Assembly (NCBI GenBank): GCA_937863385.1 | Contig: CALMBW010000017.1 | Span: 1-53,762 of the forward strand | From: an uncultured Actinomycetes bacterium | GTDB taxonomy: Bacteria; Actinomycetota; CADDZG01; WHSQ01 | Reading direction: 5' to 3' | DNA: 53,762 nt | Part shown: positions 45,124-53,762 of the stretch, in pieces | Position numbering within the stretch: the first letter of the stretch is position 1 | Layout: each line of letters begins with the position of its first letter | Program-made: the position numbers and the translations under genes | The notes under the pieces: model-generated | Database searches by the model: none | Seen by the model: the letters and a program-made list of their open reading frames with translations, nothing else | What the model was told of the DNA's origin: nothing

Positions 45124-45807
45124 CTACCCCTCCATCTTGGTGCGAGCCGATTCGAACACAGCGTCGAGCATCGCTTCGGTCAGCTTGCCGGTGAAAGTGT
45201 TCTGCTGGCTGGGATGGAACGATCCCACCATCGTGTAAGGCCCGGCCTCCGCGGCCGCGAGATGACCGAAGCGGGGCTTGGGCCGCGGGATATCGATCCC
45301 CGATCCGGTCGCCGTGCGAAGGAGTGCATCCCACGCGAAAGCGCCCAATGCAACAACGACCTTCAATCGTGACAGGGCTTGCAGTTCCCTAGCCAGGTAC
45401 CCGAGGCAGTTGTCGCGCTCCTCGGGCAGAGGTTTGTTGGCGGGCGGTGCACACCGCACCGCCGCAGTGACGAACGCGTCCGTGAGCACGAGCCCATCAT
45501 CGATAGAGACCGATGTGGGCTGGTTGGCGAACCCGGTGCGATACATCGACGCGAACAACCAGTCGCCGCTGCGATCGCCGGTGAACACTCGGCCTGTCCG
45601 GTTGCCTCCGTGGGCAGCAGGAGCGAGACCGAGAACCAAGAGCCGCGCCTCGGGATCGCCGAACCCTGGAACGGGACGGCCCCAGTACTCCTGATCGGCG
45701 AAGGCTGCACGCTTCTCGATGGCGACCCGTTCGCGCCATGCGACGAGGCGCGGACATGCCCGGCATTCGATCACCTCTCGCTCTATCTGTGTCAGAGTGC
45801 CGGGCAT
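45124..45807 (-). CDS. Family 5 uracil-DNA glycosylase (UdgB-like)
   Basis: The protein has about 227 residues from ATG 45807. Upstream in-frame sequence belongs to the divergent gene. An N-terminal iron-sulfur Cys pair (CRACPRL) is followed by motif GLAPAAHGGNRTGRVFTGDRSG, specific for family 5, where Asp/Asn of families 1-4 is absent. The other cluster cysteines lie in RCAPPANKP and ERDNC. The motif HPSQQNTFTG inserts into the DNA minor groove. It removes uracil, hypoxanthine and related bases. The start has no Shine-Dalgarno sequence. Confidence 0.93.
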   Translation of the reverse strand: MPGTLTQIEREVIECRACPRLVAWRERVAIEKRAAFADQEYWGRPVPGFGDPEARLLVLGLAPAAHGGNRTGRVFTGDRSGDWLFASMYRTGFANQPTSVSIDDGLVLTDAFVTAAVRCAPPANKPLPEERDNCLGYLARELQALSRLKVVVALGAFAWDALLRTATGSGIDIPRPKPRFGHLAAAEAGPYTMVGSFHPSQQNTFTGKLTEAMLDAVFESARTKMEG

Positions 45808-45814
45808 GCACGTG

Positions 45815-45820
45815 ATGTTA
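45815..45820 (-). promoter_or_regulatory. -10-like TAACAT of a leaderless promoter (uracil-DNA glycosylase gene)
   Basis: On the minus strand, TAACAT ends 7 nt before ATG 45807. The 13-bp context AGCCCTAACATCA also occurs upstream of fbpC (39695-39707), which supports its being a promoter element. Confidence 0.45.
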
Positions 45821-45828
45821 GGGCTCAG

Positions 45829-46581
45829 GTGAGAGGGCTTGGCACCCTCATCAATATCGGGACGGTCCTCGTAGGAGGGCTGGTTGGTCTCTATGCAGGT
45901 CATCGCTTCCCCGATCGGATCCGCCTGACCATCATGCAGGGCATCGGGTTGACCACGATCGCCGTTGCGGTGGTCGGCTTCGAACCACTGCTGGACCCCG
46001 ATCGTGGACTCCGTCGTGCCGTCATCTTGATCGGTGCTCTGACGCTGGGGGCCATCGTCGGGGAGGCCTTGCGCCTGGAAGAGCGCCTAACGAACGCAGG
46101 TACCCGTATACAGAACCGCTTCAGCGTTCCAGAAAGCGATGCCCTGCCGACAGGTCACCCGGTTGGTGAGCGATCGCGTTTCGTCGAGGGATTCGTGGTT
46201 GCCTCCACGGTGTTCTGCGTAGGGCCGTTGACGCTACTGGGAGCGGTCGAAGATGGACTTGGAACAAGCATCAGGTTGCTCGCCATCAAGTCCACCCTCG
46301 ACGGGATCACAGCTATAGGGTTCGCCTCCGTCTACGGTTGGGGTGCCCTCGCTTCTCTGGTGACGATCGTCGTGGTGCAGGGTGCCGCGACACTTGGGGC
46401 GGCACTACTGGATCCAATCCTTACTTCCGAAGTGCTCGCTCAACTGGGCGTTGTCGGAAGTCTGCTCGTCCTGGGTATCGGACTGCGGCTCTTGGAGATC
46501 AAAGAGATCCGGGTGGTAGCGCTCGCTCCGGCTCTGATCTTCGGACCGGTCGCCGCGGGGATAGTCGAAGCCATCGTCTAG
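45829..46581 (+). CDS. DUF554 integral membrane protein
   Basis: This 250-residue protein starts at GTG 45829. Translating from farther upstream would run through the divergent glycosylase gene. It has about six or seven helices and typical DUF554 segments: GTLINIGTVLVGGLVGL at the N-terminus, the central RFVEGFVVASTVFCVGPLTLLGAVEDGL, and KSTLDGITAIGFAS. The family (YdfK/YqgA) is suspected of small-molecule transport, but no function is established. Confidence 0.9.
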   Translation: MRGLGTLINIGTVLVGGLVGLYAGHRFPDRIRLTIMQGIGLTTIAVAVVGFEPLLDPDRGLRRAVILIGALTLGAIVGEALRLEERLTNAGTRIQNRFSVPESDALPTGHPVGERSRFVEGFVVASTVFCVGPLTLLGAVEDGLGTSIRLLAIKSTLDGITAIGFASVYGWGALASLVTIVVVQGAATLGAALLDPILTSEVLAQLGVVGSLLVLGIGLRLLEIKEIRVVALAPALIFGPVAAGIVEAIV

Positions 46582-46596
46582 GGGGCGCCGCTCGTC

Positions 46597-47007
46597 CTAT
46601 TCGGAGCGAACGGTGATGCTTCCGACCATCCCCTCGGAAGCGTGGTACTTGCACACGATGCTGTAAGTGCCCGGCTCCAATCGATCGCCGAGGAGGTCCA
46701 CCTGCTGCCCCGGGCGGATGTCCTTGCTTAGATCGATCTCTGGGATCGTGACGTTGTGCAGGTTGCTGCCTTGGTTCTTGACGATGAAGCCCTGTTCGAA
46801 GGCTATGGAGATGTCATCTTCGACGTGGATGTCATGGAAGTGGTTGTCGATGGCGACCGATACGTAAGGCTCGTCCGTGGGCGGCGGGATGGTACGGCGA
46901 GGAAGCCCTTCACCGGCTTCATCAGGCTCTCCCGAACAACCTCCGGCCAGGACCAGCAGCAGCGAGCACATGATCATCTTCCACACAGGCGAACTAGATC
47001 GCATCAC
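46597..47007 (-). CDS. Cupredoxin-type (azurin/plastocyanin-like) lipoprotein
   Basis: This 136-residue protein has a lipoprotein signal ending LVLAGGC (Cys24). The mature domain carries His84 (NLHNVTI), Cys119, His122 and Met127 (CKYHASEGM), a complete type I copper set. A His-rich segment NHFHDIH lies at about residues 56-61. It should be an extracytoplasmic copper protein for electron transfer or copper handling. Its GTG/ATG start overlaps the stop of the amino-acid ABC ATPase gene, making it the last gene of that operon. This pairing is unusual. Confidence 0.82.
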   Translation of the reverse strand: MMRSSSPVWKMIMCSLLLVLAGGCSGEPDEAGEGLPRRTIPPPTDEPYVSVAIDNHFHDIHVEDDISIAFEQGFIVKNQGSNLHNVTIPEIDLSKDIRPGQQVDLLGDRLEPGTYSIVCKYHASEGMVGSITVRSE

Positions 47008-47744
47008 AGCACGTGAGAAAGGAACGCTCGTGTCCGCCCATCCTTGGGCGCGTCGAAGATCTCACGCGGGTTCCCATCTTCGACGATCTTGCCTTGATCC
47101 ATGAAGATCAAACGGGTGCCAACCTCGCGTGCGAACCCCATCTCGTGCGTGACGACGACCATGGTCATGCCCTCATCCACCAGACGCCGCATCGCATCGA
47201 GCACCTCCTTGACGAGTTCGGGGTCGAGAGCGGAGGTGACCTCATCGAAGAGCATGAGCTTGGGTCGCATAGCGAGCGCCCGCGCTATCGCTACGCGCTG
47301 CTGTTGCCCCCCCGACAAGCTCCCCGGGTAAGCATCAGCCTTTTCGGCCAGACCTACGTGCTCTAGCTCTTGGTGAGCACGCTCGCGCGCCTCCTTCTCG
47401 CCCATCCCCAGCACTTTCCGTAGAGCCAGGGTCACGTTGTCCCGCACGTTCATGTGCGGGAAGAGGTTGTAGGACTGAAACACCATCCCGATGTGAGTGC
47501 GCACCTCGTCGACGTTCGTACGGATATCGGTGATCTCTGCACCGTCGAACAAGACGCGGCCCTCGGTGGGTTCTTCGAGCAGGTTGATGGTTCGCAGCAA
47601 AGTGCTCTTACCGGACCCCGAGGGCCCGATGATGGCCACGACATCGCCTTCGTGGACCGTGACATCGATGCCTTTCAGAACGTGGTTGCTCCCGAACCAT
47701 TTGTGGATGTTCTCGAGCCGCACCAGCGAGCCGTCTTCGTTCAT
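47004..47744 (-). CDS. Polar amino-acid ABC transporter ATP-binding protein (GlnQ-like)
   Basis: This 246-residue protein has Walker [13 protein letters not shown], signature [15 protein letters not shown], Walker [15 protein letters not shown] and switch His in VVTHEMGFA. It matches the GlnQ/ArtP/HisP family closely. It overlaps the permease gene by 4 bp upstream and the cupredoxin gene downstream. Confidence 0.95.
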   Translation of the reverse strand: MNEDGSLVRLENIHKWFGSNHVLKGIDVTVHEGDVVAIIGPSGSGKSTLLRTINLLEEPTEGRVLFDGAEITDIRTNVDEVRTHIGMVFQSYNLFPHMNVRDNVTLALRKVLGMGEKEARERAHQELEHVGLAEKADAYPGSLSGGQQQRVAIARALAMRPKLMLFDEVTSALDPELVKEVLDAMRRLVDEGMTMVVVTHEMGFAREVGTRLIFMDQGKIVEDGNPREIFDAPKDGRTRAFLSHVL

Positions 47745-48889
47745 CCCGCTATCCCTACTAGGCCGCTGCGCAATCGTTTCTCGACCCTATTGACCACCCA
47801 GATGAGAGGAAGGGTTACGGCAAGGTACGCGGCGGCGGTTCCCAAGAAGATGCTGGCATTGCGAGAGTCCGAGAAGAACGAACGAGAGAACGAGAAGATC
47901 TCGTACTGGCCTGCGCTCAAACCCAAGATAGCAACCAGAGACGTGTCTTTGATCAGGATCACGAACTCGTTCATCAGGGGTGGGATCACCCGTCTCACAG
48001 CCTGGGGCACGATGACGTAACGCATCGACTTCACGTAAGACAGTCCCAGCGAGCGCGCTGCTTCGGTTTGACCCTTCTCGACCGACTGGATGCCCGCGCG
48101 GAACACTTCCGCAGAGTAGGCGCCCATGTTCATCCCCAAGATCAAGATCACTTGCGTGAAAAGCGCATCGCGCCATTGGAATCCCAGCAAGAACAGGAAC
48201 CCAAAGAAGATCAGTTGGAAGATCAGCGGTGTGCCTCTGAAGAAGTTGATATACGCCATCGCGGGGGCTCGGGCAGTCCGATGCTTCGAGATCATCAAGA
48301 GCGCAAGCGACAAACCGATGATGATGCCCAACAACTCGCCCCCGAAGGCCAGGATGATGGTGTTCTTCATCCCTCTTAAGAAACCGTCCATCGACCCTTC
48401 GAGGAAAGTGAAGTTTAGGAAGTTGCGAGCGAAGATCAATACGTCTCCGTCCCTGAACTTCAAGATCACTAGCCCGAACACCACCGCTTGGATCCCCAGG
48501 ATCGCACCCGCGATCGCATGATTGCGCTGCCTCTTGTTCGGCATCCGCTTGTAGAGCAGGAAACCGGCAACGACCATGCCCGCCCCCAGCACCATCCCGG
48601 TGATCAACAACCCCGCCTGCATGTCGGACTTCAGGGCGTCGACGATGTGGCAGACGGCACTTCCGCCCTTGAGGAGCTTCTCTTCTTCCCCGGGAAGCGC
48701 CCCGCTCATCCGCTCGGCACAACTAGGGCTGGGCGCCCGGTTCTGTGACGCCCACAGGTACTGCGTGAACAGGACCCCACCCAGGACCAACGCTAGTGCC
48801 GCTATCCCCCCGGCGAATATCGACAGAGGAAGCGGAGCCGGGCGGCCCTTTACGACGGGCGGCCTTTCTGTTGTTGCTGACTCTGGCAT
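47741..48889 (-). CDS. Polar amino-acid ABC transporter permease with N-terminal extension
   Basis: This 382-residue protein is much longer than the usual 220 or so. The C-terminal 230 residues are a standard HisM/GlnP permease ([22 protein letters not shown] loop [22 protein letters not shown]). The first 150 residues add about three helices and an extracytoplasmic loop with two Cys (PSCAERM, AVCHIVD). The extension may scaffold the binding lipoprotein or sense redox state. The gene follows the binding-protein gene after an 80-bp gap with a hairpin. Confidence 0.92.
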   Translation of the reverse strand: MPESATTERPPVVKGRPAPLPLSIFAGGIAALALVLGGVLFTQYLWASQNRAPSPSCAERMSGALPGEEEKLLKGGSAVCHIVDALKSDMQAGLLITGMVLGAGMVVAGFLLYKRMPNKRQRNHAIAGAILGIQAVVFGLVILKFRDGDVLIFARNFLNFTFLEGSMDGFLRGMKNTIILAFGGELLGIIIGLSLALLMISKHRTARAPAMAYINFFRGTPLIFQLIFFGFLFLLGFQWRDALFTQVILILGMNMGAYSAEVFRAGIQSVEKGQTEAARSLGLSYVKSMRYVIVPQAVRRVIPPLMNEFVILIKDTSLVAILGLSAGQYEIFSFSRSFFSDSRNASIFLGTAAAYLAVTLPLIWVVNRVEKRLRSGLVGIAG

Positions 48890-48908
48890 CTAGGGGCTCC
48901 GGGTAGGA

Positions 48909-48941
48909 CAGGGCGCCCCAACCTTGCGGCGGGGCGCCCTG
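48909..48941 (-). terminator. Intercistronic hairpin between binding-protein and permease genes
   Basis: The 11-bp stem cagggcgcccc / ggggcgccctg encloses an 11-nt loop. There is no U-tract. It probably stabilises the upstream mRNA or partly terminates, so that the binding protein is made in excess over the permease. Confidence 0.6.
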
Positions 48942-48969
48942 GTATCTCTAGCAGTCTGTGGGCCGTTTC

Positions 48970-49836
48970 CTAGGCCTGATACTCCTCGGGCACCGGGAGG
49001 TCCGGGAACCACTTGGTGAAGATCTCTGCGTAAGTACCGTCGGCGATGATCTCGGCCAGGGCACCATTCACCGCTTCGGTCAGTTCGGGGTTGTCCTTGG
49101 CGAAAGCAAAACCGTAGTGCTCGTCGGTGTCGATGGCCTCGACGACCTCGAGCCCCACTCTCTCGGCAACCTCTGCGATGGATGAACCTTCATCGTTGAT
49201 GACTCCGACGATGTTGCCGGCTTCGAGATCAGAGAACGCCTCTGGAGCTCCGTCGAAAGCCTTTATCTCGATGCCGCGCGGAGCGAGGTTCTCGTCGGCC
49301 CAGGCCTTGCCCGTCGTTCCCTTCTGAACACCTACAACGTCGCCCTCTTGCAGGTCATCGACCGAGGCGATGTCCGGAGTGGCGTCGGTGTTGACCGAGA
49401 ACCCCTGGCGGGCGTTGAAGTAAGGGTCAGAGAAGTCGACGGTTTGCAGACGCTCTTCGGTGATCGTGGAGGCGGCTGCAACCATGTCGAACTGGCCGGC
49501 ATCTACCGCCGCGAAGATCGTGTCGAAGTTCGCCGTTACCCACTGCACTTCTAGACCCAGGCGCGAGGCGATCTCTTCCGTCAGATCGACATCGAAGCCC
49601 ATCTCGTCGCCACCCTTGACGAACTCGAACGGCTTGTAGTCCAGGCAAGAACCAACCTGGAGGACACCTTCTTCAAGCGTGGTGAAGGTGGGTTCATCAT
49701 CGGCAGGCTCGGAAGCGGATCCCGAACCCGAACCGGTGTCCGTGTCTTCGGTGTCTTCGCCGCAAGCAGCGAATGCCATCGCAAGAACAGCGAACAACGC
49801 CAGCAGCTTCAGCAGCCGGCTCTTGTCGGATCTCAT
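48970..49836 (-). CDS. Polar amino-acid ABC transporter substrate-binding lipoprotein
   Basis: This 288-residue protein starts at ATG 49836. AGGAGG lies 6 nt upstream, while ATG 49842 would abut it. The lipobox is AFAAC, followed by an acidic Ser/Gly linker and a SBP_bac_3 domain (VGSCLDYKPFEFV, GFDVDLTEEIASRLGL, ADENLAPRGIEIKAF). It binds an amino acid such as glutamine, glutamate or histidine outside the membrane. The 20-odd bases before it separate it from livF. Confidence 0.94.
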   Translation of the reverse strand: MRSDKSRLLKLLALFAVLAMAFAACGEDTEDTDTGSGSGSASEPADDEPTFTTLEEGVLQVGSCLDYKPFEFVKGGDEMGFDVDLTEEIASRLGLEVQWVTANFDTIFAAVDAGQFDMVAAASTITEERLQTVDFSDPYFNARQGFSVNTDATPDIASVDDLQEGDVVGVQKGTTGKAWADENLAPRGIEIKAFDGAPEAFSDLEAGNIVGVINDEGSSIAEVAERVGLEVVEAIDTDEHYGFAFAKDNPELTEAVNGALAEIIADGTYAEIFTKWFPDLPVPEEYQA

Positions 49837-49858
49837 GCTCATCCTCCTGTCGTGCAAC

Positions 49859-50584
49859 CTATTCCTCTCCGAGATAAGCCTTGCGAACGCGATCGTTGCC
49901 CAGCAGGCTCCGTGCCTCATCCTCGAGGACGATCTCGCCAGTTTCGATCACGTAGCCACGCTTTGCAGCCTGAAGGGCCATCTGTGCGTTCTGCTCGATC
50001 AGAAGGATCGGCACGCCATCTGCGTTCACCTGTGCGATGACCTCGAAGACCAGCTCGACGACCTGCGGAGCGAGCCCCATCGAGGGCTCGTCGAGCATAA
50101 GGATGACCGGCTTGGCCATCAAGGCCCGGCCGATCGCCAGCATCTGCTGCTCGCCTCCGGAAAGGGTGCCACCCATCTGCTTGCGGCGTTCCTTAAGCCG
50201 GGGGAACAGTCCGAAGATGTGGTCCAACTCCTGATCGAGCTGCTTACGAGCAACCGTGCGCTGGAAGGCACCCATCTCGAGGTTCTCGGCTACAGACATG
50301 TTCGGAAAGATGTGCCTGCCTTCGGGAACCTGGATGATCCCCTTCTGCACCACTTTGTGGCTCTGAAGGGTTGTGATGTCTTCGCCGCGGAACAAGATCT
50401 GTCCGTGGCTCGGACCATGCACCATGGATATGGCGCGCAGCGTAGTCGTCTTGCCGGCTCCGTTACCGCCGATCAGCGTGACTACCTCGCCTTCGTTCAC
50501 CGTGAGGTTGATACCTCTGACCGCTTCGATCACTCCATAGTGGACGTGAACGTCTCTGAGCTCGAGAAGTGGAGCGTTAGCCAT
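49859..50584 (-). CDS. livF: Branched-chain amino-acid ABC transporter ATPase LivF
   Basis: This 241-residue protein has LRDVHVHYGVIEAVRGINL, Walker A GGNGAGKTTTLR, signature LSGGEQQMLAIGRALM and Walker B ILMLDEPSMGLAP, all typical of LivF. It starts immediately after the livG stop. Confidence 0.96.
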   Translation of the reverse strand: MANAPLLELRDVHVHYGVIEAVRGINLTVNEGEVVTLIGGNGAGKTTTLRAISMVHGPSHGQILFRGEDITTLQSHKVVQKGIIQVPEGRHIFPNMSVAENLEMGAFQRTVARKQLDQELDHIFGLFPRLKERRKQMGGTLSGGEQQMLAIGRALMAKPVILMLDEPSMGLAPQVVELVFEVIAQVNADGVPILLIEQNAQMALQAAKRGYVIETGEIVLEDEARSLLGNDRVRKAYLGEE

Positions 50585-51391
50585 CTATGCCCCCTCCTGC
50601 TTGCTCTGCTTACTCGCTGCGTTCCCGCCTGCACCCGAGCCCAGATAAGCCTCGATCACCTTGGGATCCTTCTGGACCTCTTCGGGCTTCCCGTAAGCGA
50701 TACGTTCGCCATGATCGAGCACCGCAACGCGGTCCGACAGACCCATGACGACCTTCATGTCGTGCTCGATCAACAAGACGGTCACACCTGAGTCCCGGAT
50801 CTTGCGAACCAGATCACGCAGACCGTTCTTCTCGACCGGGTTCATACCGGCTGCGGGCTCGTCGAGCAGTAGCAACTTAGGTCCGGTTCCCAGCGCTCGA
50901 GCGATCTCGAGCCGGCGCTGGTCACCGTATGAGAGGTTCTTCGCAAGATCGTTCGCGAATCGGGTCAGGCCCACGTACTCCAGCAGTTTCATCGCCTTCG
51001 CTTCACCCTCACGCTCTTCGCGCCGGTGACGAGGCGAACGGAAGATGGCGCCGAGGATCTGGGTCTTATGCCGGGCGTCGACCCCGACGAACACGTTCTC
51101 GAGAGCCGTCATGTTGGGAAACAAACGGATCTGTTGGAAGGTCCGGCAGATACCGATCTCGACGATCTGATCGGGGCGCTTACCCGTGATCGCCACTCCG
51201 TCGAAAGTGACCGAGCCGGCGGTTGGGTTGTAGACCCCGGTAACGCAGTTGAACATGGTGGTCTTGCCGGCTCCGTTGGGGCCGATCAAGCCGAATATCT
51301 CGCCTTCTTGGATCTCGAAGTCGACGTCACCAAGAGCGCGCAGACCACCGAACTGCATCGTTACTTTGTCAACCTTCAAGATGGTGCCCAT
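50585..51391 (-). CDS. livG: Branched-chain amino-acid ABC transporter ATPase LivG
   Basis: This 268-residue protein has Walker [13 protein letters not shown], the LivG-specific [21 protein letters not shown], signature [15 protein letters not shown], Walker [14 protein letters not shown] and C-terminal PKVIEAYLG. It pairs with LivF on the LivHM channel. Its start codon directly follows the livM stop (TAGATG). Confidence 0.97.
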   Translation of the reverse strand: MGTILKVDKVTMQFGGLRALGDVDFEIQEGEIFGLIGPNGAGKTTMFNCVTGVYNPTAGSVTFDGVAITGKRPDQIVEIGICRTFQQIRLFPNMTALENVFVGVDARHKTQILGAIFRSPRHRREEREGEAKAMKLLEYVGLTRFANDLAKNLSYGDQRRLEIARALGTGPKLLLLDEPAAGMNPVEKNGLRDLVRKIRDSGVTVLLIEHDMKVVMGLSDRVAVLDHGERIAYGKPEEVQKDPKVIEAYLGSGAGGNAASKQSKQEGA

Positions 51392-52624
51392 CTAGCGCTC
51401 CTCACCTCCTTCGGAGGGTGCTCGAACATCGTCTCCTTCGGTCACGACGGGTTCCTGTCCAACCGGTGCCGCGGTCTCGTCGGGGTCCGGGCCGGCTTCA
51501 CTGATCACCATGTCGGCAGCACCTGCCTCCATGAGCTCGACCCTGCGCCGCTTGGCAGCCAGCAATCCGCCCGGCCGGAAGATCATCACGATGATGAGCA
51601 GCACGCCGAACACCGCGATACGGCCGGTCTCGATGTCAAACCCGAACACCTCTGCCCCGCCGGACGCTTCTCGCACGATCTCCGGCAACATGATCACCAG
51701 AGCGGCACCGAGGACGGCACCAGCGATAGAACCAAGGCCACCGATGACGACCGCACACAGCACGAGGATCGATTGCAGTAGTGGGAAGTTGTTCGGGCTG
51801 ATGTAGTTGAGCTTCACGGCGTAGATCCACCCGGCCACGCCCGATGTCGACGCGCCGATGACGAAGGCAAGAACCTTCATCTTCGTTACCGGAACACCCA
51901 TAGCGGCTGCTGCAACCTCATCCTCGCGCAAGGCGGTCCAGTAGCGGCCCACCCGCGAGTTCTCGAGGTGCTTGATCATGATCACCGCCAAGATGATGGC
52001 GGGCACGAGTAACCACTGCCAGTACGGCGTCCCATCCAATCCAAGCTCGCCCGTAACGGGAACGGACGGGTGCGGGATACCGAAGATCCCCCGGGAGCCG
52101 TTGGTCACTTCGAGGTTGTTCATCGTCTGACGAACGATCTCGTGAAAGCCGAGGGTCACGATCGCCAGGTAGTCACCCCGTAGTCGCAATGTCGGCACGC
52201 CCAACAAAACACCCGCCAACATGGCGACCACCAGCGCGATCGGCAGAGCCAGCCAGGGGTTGAGGATCGCGAAATGGAACTGCTCCGCCGATCCCGATTC
52301 GGTGAACAGAGCCGTGGTGTACGCGCCAAGCATCAGGAAGGCGACGTACCCGAGGTCTAGCAGTCCTGCCATCCCGACCACGACGTTCAGCCCAAGCGCG
52401 AGCAGGATCCACACACCGGTCGTGAACAGGATGTTCGTGCCGTAAAGACCGTCCAGGTAGCCCAGCAAGGTCCATTCCGGCAGGTACCCGCGTTCCATGA
52501 TCACCGGGACCAAGATCATCAGTCCCGCCGCTACCAGGTAGCGGAAGGGTCCCATAGCGAACCAGAACTTCGCGACGTTGTCGGAGAATCGTTTGATCCC
52601 TGGATTCTTCAATACCGCTGCCAT
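51392..52624 (-). CDS. livM: Branched-chain amino-acid ABC transporter permease LivM
   Basis: This 410-residue protein has about ten helices and LivM motifs: [40 protein letters not shown] and [31 protein letters not shown]-terminal acidic tail of about 40 residues extends past the last helix. Its ATG overlaps the livH stop by one base. Confidence 0.96.
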   Translation of the reverse strand: MAAVLKNPGIKRFSDNVAKFWFAMGPFRYLVAAGLMILVPVIMERGYLPEWTLLGYLDGLYGTNILFTTGVWILLALGLNVVVGMAGLLDLGYVAFLMLGAYTTALFTESGSAEQFHFAILNPWLALPIALVVAMLAGVLLGVPTLRLRGDYLAIVTLGFHEIVRQTMNNLEVTNGSRGIFGIPHPSVPVTGELGLDGTPYWQWLLVPAIILAVIMIKHLENSRVGRYWTALREDEVAAAAMGVPVTKMKVLAFVIGASTSGVAGWIYAVKLNYISPNNFPLLQSILVLCAVVIGGLGSIAGAVLGAALVIMLPEIVREASGGAEVFGFDIETGRIAVFGVLLIIVMIFRPGGLLAAKRRRVELMEAGAADMVISEAGPDPDETAAPVGQEPVVTEGDDVRAPSEGGEER

Positions 52625-53559
52625 CAGCCACCGATCCTTTCTCCGAGGATCCCCGTGGGCCTCAGGATCAGCATCAGCGGCAACACTACGAATGCGACCA
52701 CGTCACTCCATTGGTTTCCGAGACAAACAACACTCATGTTTTCGATGAGACCCAAGAGCAGACCACCCAACATCGCGCCACGGATGTTCCCGATACCTCC
52801 GAGCACGGCAGCGGTGAACGCTTTCACCCCTGGGATGAACCCCATGTTCCAAACCACGTTTCCGAACTGCAAGCTGTAAAGGGCGCTTGCGATCCCACCG
52901 AAGAAGCCACCGATGGCAAAGGTCATGACGATCACCCGTGTGACGTTCACACCCATCAGCTGCGCTGCGACGACATCTTCTGACAGTGCCCGGATGCTTC
53001 GCCCGGTCTTCGTCTGGTTGATCAAGCGGTCGAGCAGCACCAAACAGACGATCACCGTGACGATGATCAGGACACCCTTGTTGTTCACGCGCGATCCGAA
53101 GATCTCGAACGCTTTCTCCGTAGTCATAACGTGCGGGAAGCTGCGCTTGCCCGGGCCGAGCAAGAAACTCTGCTGGAAGAGGTAGGTCGCAAAGAACGAC
53201 GCCCCGATGGCAGAGATCAGGTACGAAAGCCTGGCGGCATGACGCTTACGAAGCGGGCGGTATGCAGCACGTTCTAGAAGAACGGCACCCCCCGAGGATG
53301 CGAGACCTCCGATCACAAGCACAGCAACCAGGACGAGGATCAACCCCACGCCCGTGAAAGGGTCCGTGAGGCCGAACCACTGGCCGATCACGTAGAACGC
53401 CGCAACACCGCCGATCATGAACACAGCGTCATGAGCGAAGTTGATGAGCTTCAGCACGCCGTACACCATCGTGTAGCCGAGGGCGATCAACGCGTAGATG
53501 AACCCCAACAACAGACCCTGCACGAAAGTGGGGCCCAAAAGACCGGTATTGCAGTCCAA
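52624..53559 (-). CDS. livH: Branched-chain amino-acid ABC transporter permease LivH
   Basis: This 311-residue protein starts at TTG 53559 behind a G-rich site (acgggggg). It has about eight helices with LivH signatures GLLLGFIYALIALGYTMVYGV, INFAHDAVFM, IRALSEDVVAAQLMGVNV and FTAAVLGGIGNIRGAMLGGL. It forms the channel with LivM. Confidence 0.96.
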   Translation of the reverse strand: MDCNTGLLGPTFVQGLLLGFIYALIALGYTMVYGVLKLINFAHDAVFMIGGVAAFYVIGQWFGLTDPFTGVGLILVLVAVLVIGGLASSGGAVLLERAAYRPLRKRHAARLSYLISAIGASFFATYLFQQSFLLGPGKRSFPHVMTTEKAFEIFGSRVNNKGVLIIVTVIVCLVLLDRLINQTKTGRSIRALSEDVVAAQLMGVNVTRVIVMTFAIGGFFGGIASALYSLQFGNVVWNMGFIPGVKAFTAAVLGGIGNIRGAMLGGLLLGLIENMSVVCLGNQWSDVVAFVVLPLMLILRPTGILGERIGG

Positions 53560-53631
53560 GAAACCCCCCGTCTCCCTAGATGGACCTCAAGGTTTTACCA
53601 GACTCCACGCCTGCTCTGCAGGAGTGGCGTG

Positions 53632-53659
53632 AAAGAGGGGGCCTCGCGGCCCCCTCTTT
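53632..53659. terminator. Strong hairpin terminator between the binding-protein gene and livH
   Basis: A 12-bp perfect stem with a 4-nt tcgc loop has an A-tract on one side and a T-tract on the other, so it can act in either direction. Partial read-through would give more binding protein than permease. Confidence 0.85.
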
Positions 53660-53676
53660 TCGCTTCCTAGCTTGCG

Positions 53677-53762
53677 TTACTCGACCAGCTCGGCAGCGCT
53701 ACCGAGCGACACGAAGTCGCCGGCCTCGTTGTCCCACTCGTAGATCCAGATGTCGTTGAGGG
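53677..53762 (-). CDS. C-terminal end of a periplasmic-binding protein, probably LivK
   Basis: Only 27 codons and a stop are inside the window: LNDIWIYEWDNEAGDFVSLG, then SAAELVE. The position upstream of livHMGF on the same strand and the terminator between them suggest the branched-chain amino-acid-binding protein. The fragment alone is too short to prove this. Confidence 0.6.
   Translation of the reverse strand, partial: LNDIWIYEWDNEAGDFVSLGSAAELVE

Noticed and set aside
45813-45825. 13-bp identity with 39695-39707 as another DtxR box
   Set aside because: Only one half-site is present here. The shared segment is better explained as a minus-strand -10 region of the uracil-DNA glycosylase and fbpC promoters.
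1-53762. Prophage, insertion sequence, restriction-modification or anti-phage island
   Set aside because: I found no transposase, integrase, capsid, toxin-antitoxin or methyltransferase gene. Apart from the tRNA-bounded segment and the HNH fragment, the window is chromosomal in character.

Overview
The window looks like a chromosomal segment of a high-GC Gram-positive bacterium, most likely a deep-branching actinomycete (phylum Actinomycetota). The evidence is the high GC, frequent GTG/TTG starts, many apparently leaderless genes, DtxR/IdeR-type iron boxes, an ECF sigma factor with an RskA-type anti-sigma factor, and the neighbourhood polA / rpsA / coaE / uvrB / uvrA with a liv transporter nearby, which is familiar from actinobacteria. 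No genus can be named from the sequence alone.

Layout. 0-2 kb: the tail of an HNH nuclease gene, then a 1.7 kb segment bounded by a 48-bp direct repeat of the 3' part of tRNA-Val(CAC). This looks like a decayed tRNA-integrated element carrying two genes for exported proteins, one of them frameshifted. 2-18 kb: an exported propeller-like protein, a patatin-like lipase, uvrA, a UDP-glucose to UDP-xylose gene pair (ugd and a UDP-glucuronate decarboxylase), and two large exported proteins that share an N-terminal domain and a C-terminal beta-propeller. The larger one also has RTX calcium-binding repeats. A class V aminotransferase and an ECF sigma/anti-sigma pair follow. 19-29 kb: a housekeeping block of uvrB, two small exported proteins, a HAD hydrolase, a DUF3817 membrane protein, coaE, rpsA, an ornithine cyclodeaminase-family enzyme and polA.

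29-40 kb is the most interesting part. A DtxR/MntR-family regulator is followed by a cupredoxin-like lipoprotein, a ferric ABC transporter split over two operons (fbpA-fbpB and fbpC), and four glycan-type genes: a GT-C membrane glycosyltransferase, an NAD-dependent sugar epimerase, a flippase-like/GT2 fusion and a UGM/protoporphyrinogen-oxidase-like FAD enzyme. DtxR-box-like palindromes lie in three of its intergenic regions, including a strong tandem pair at 35485-35526. I read this as one metal-responsive unit joining iron uptake to assembly of an extracytoplasmic glycan or glycoprotein. The role of the glycan is unknown.

40-54 kb: gltB with a structured leader, an enoyl-CoA hydratase, a family 5 uracil-DNA glycosylase, a DUF554 membrane protein, a polar amino-acid ABC transporter whose operon ends in a cupredoxin lipoprotein gene, and a branched-chain amino-acid transporter (livHMGF plus the 3' end of its binding-protein gene). 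A recurrent feature is a TANNNT hexamer 6-8 nt before the start codon of monocistronic or first genes, which suggests widespread leaderless transcription.
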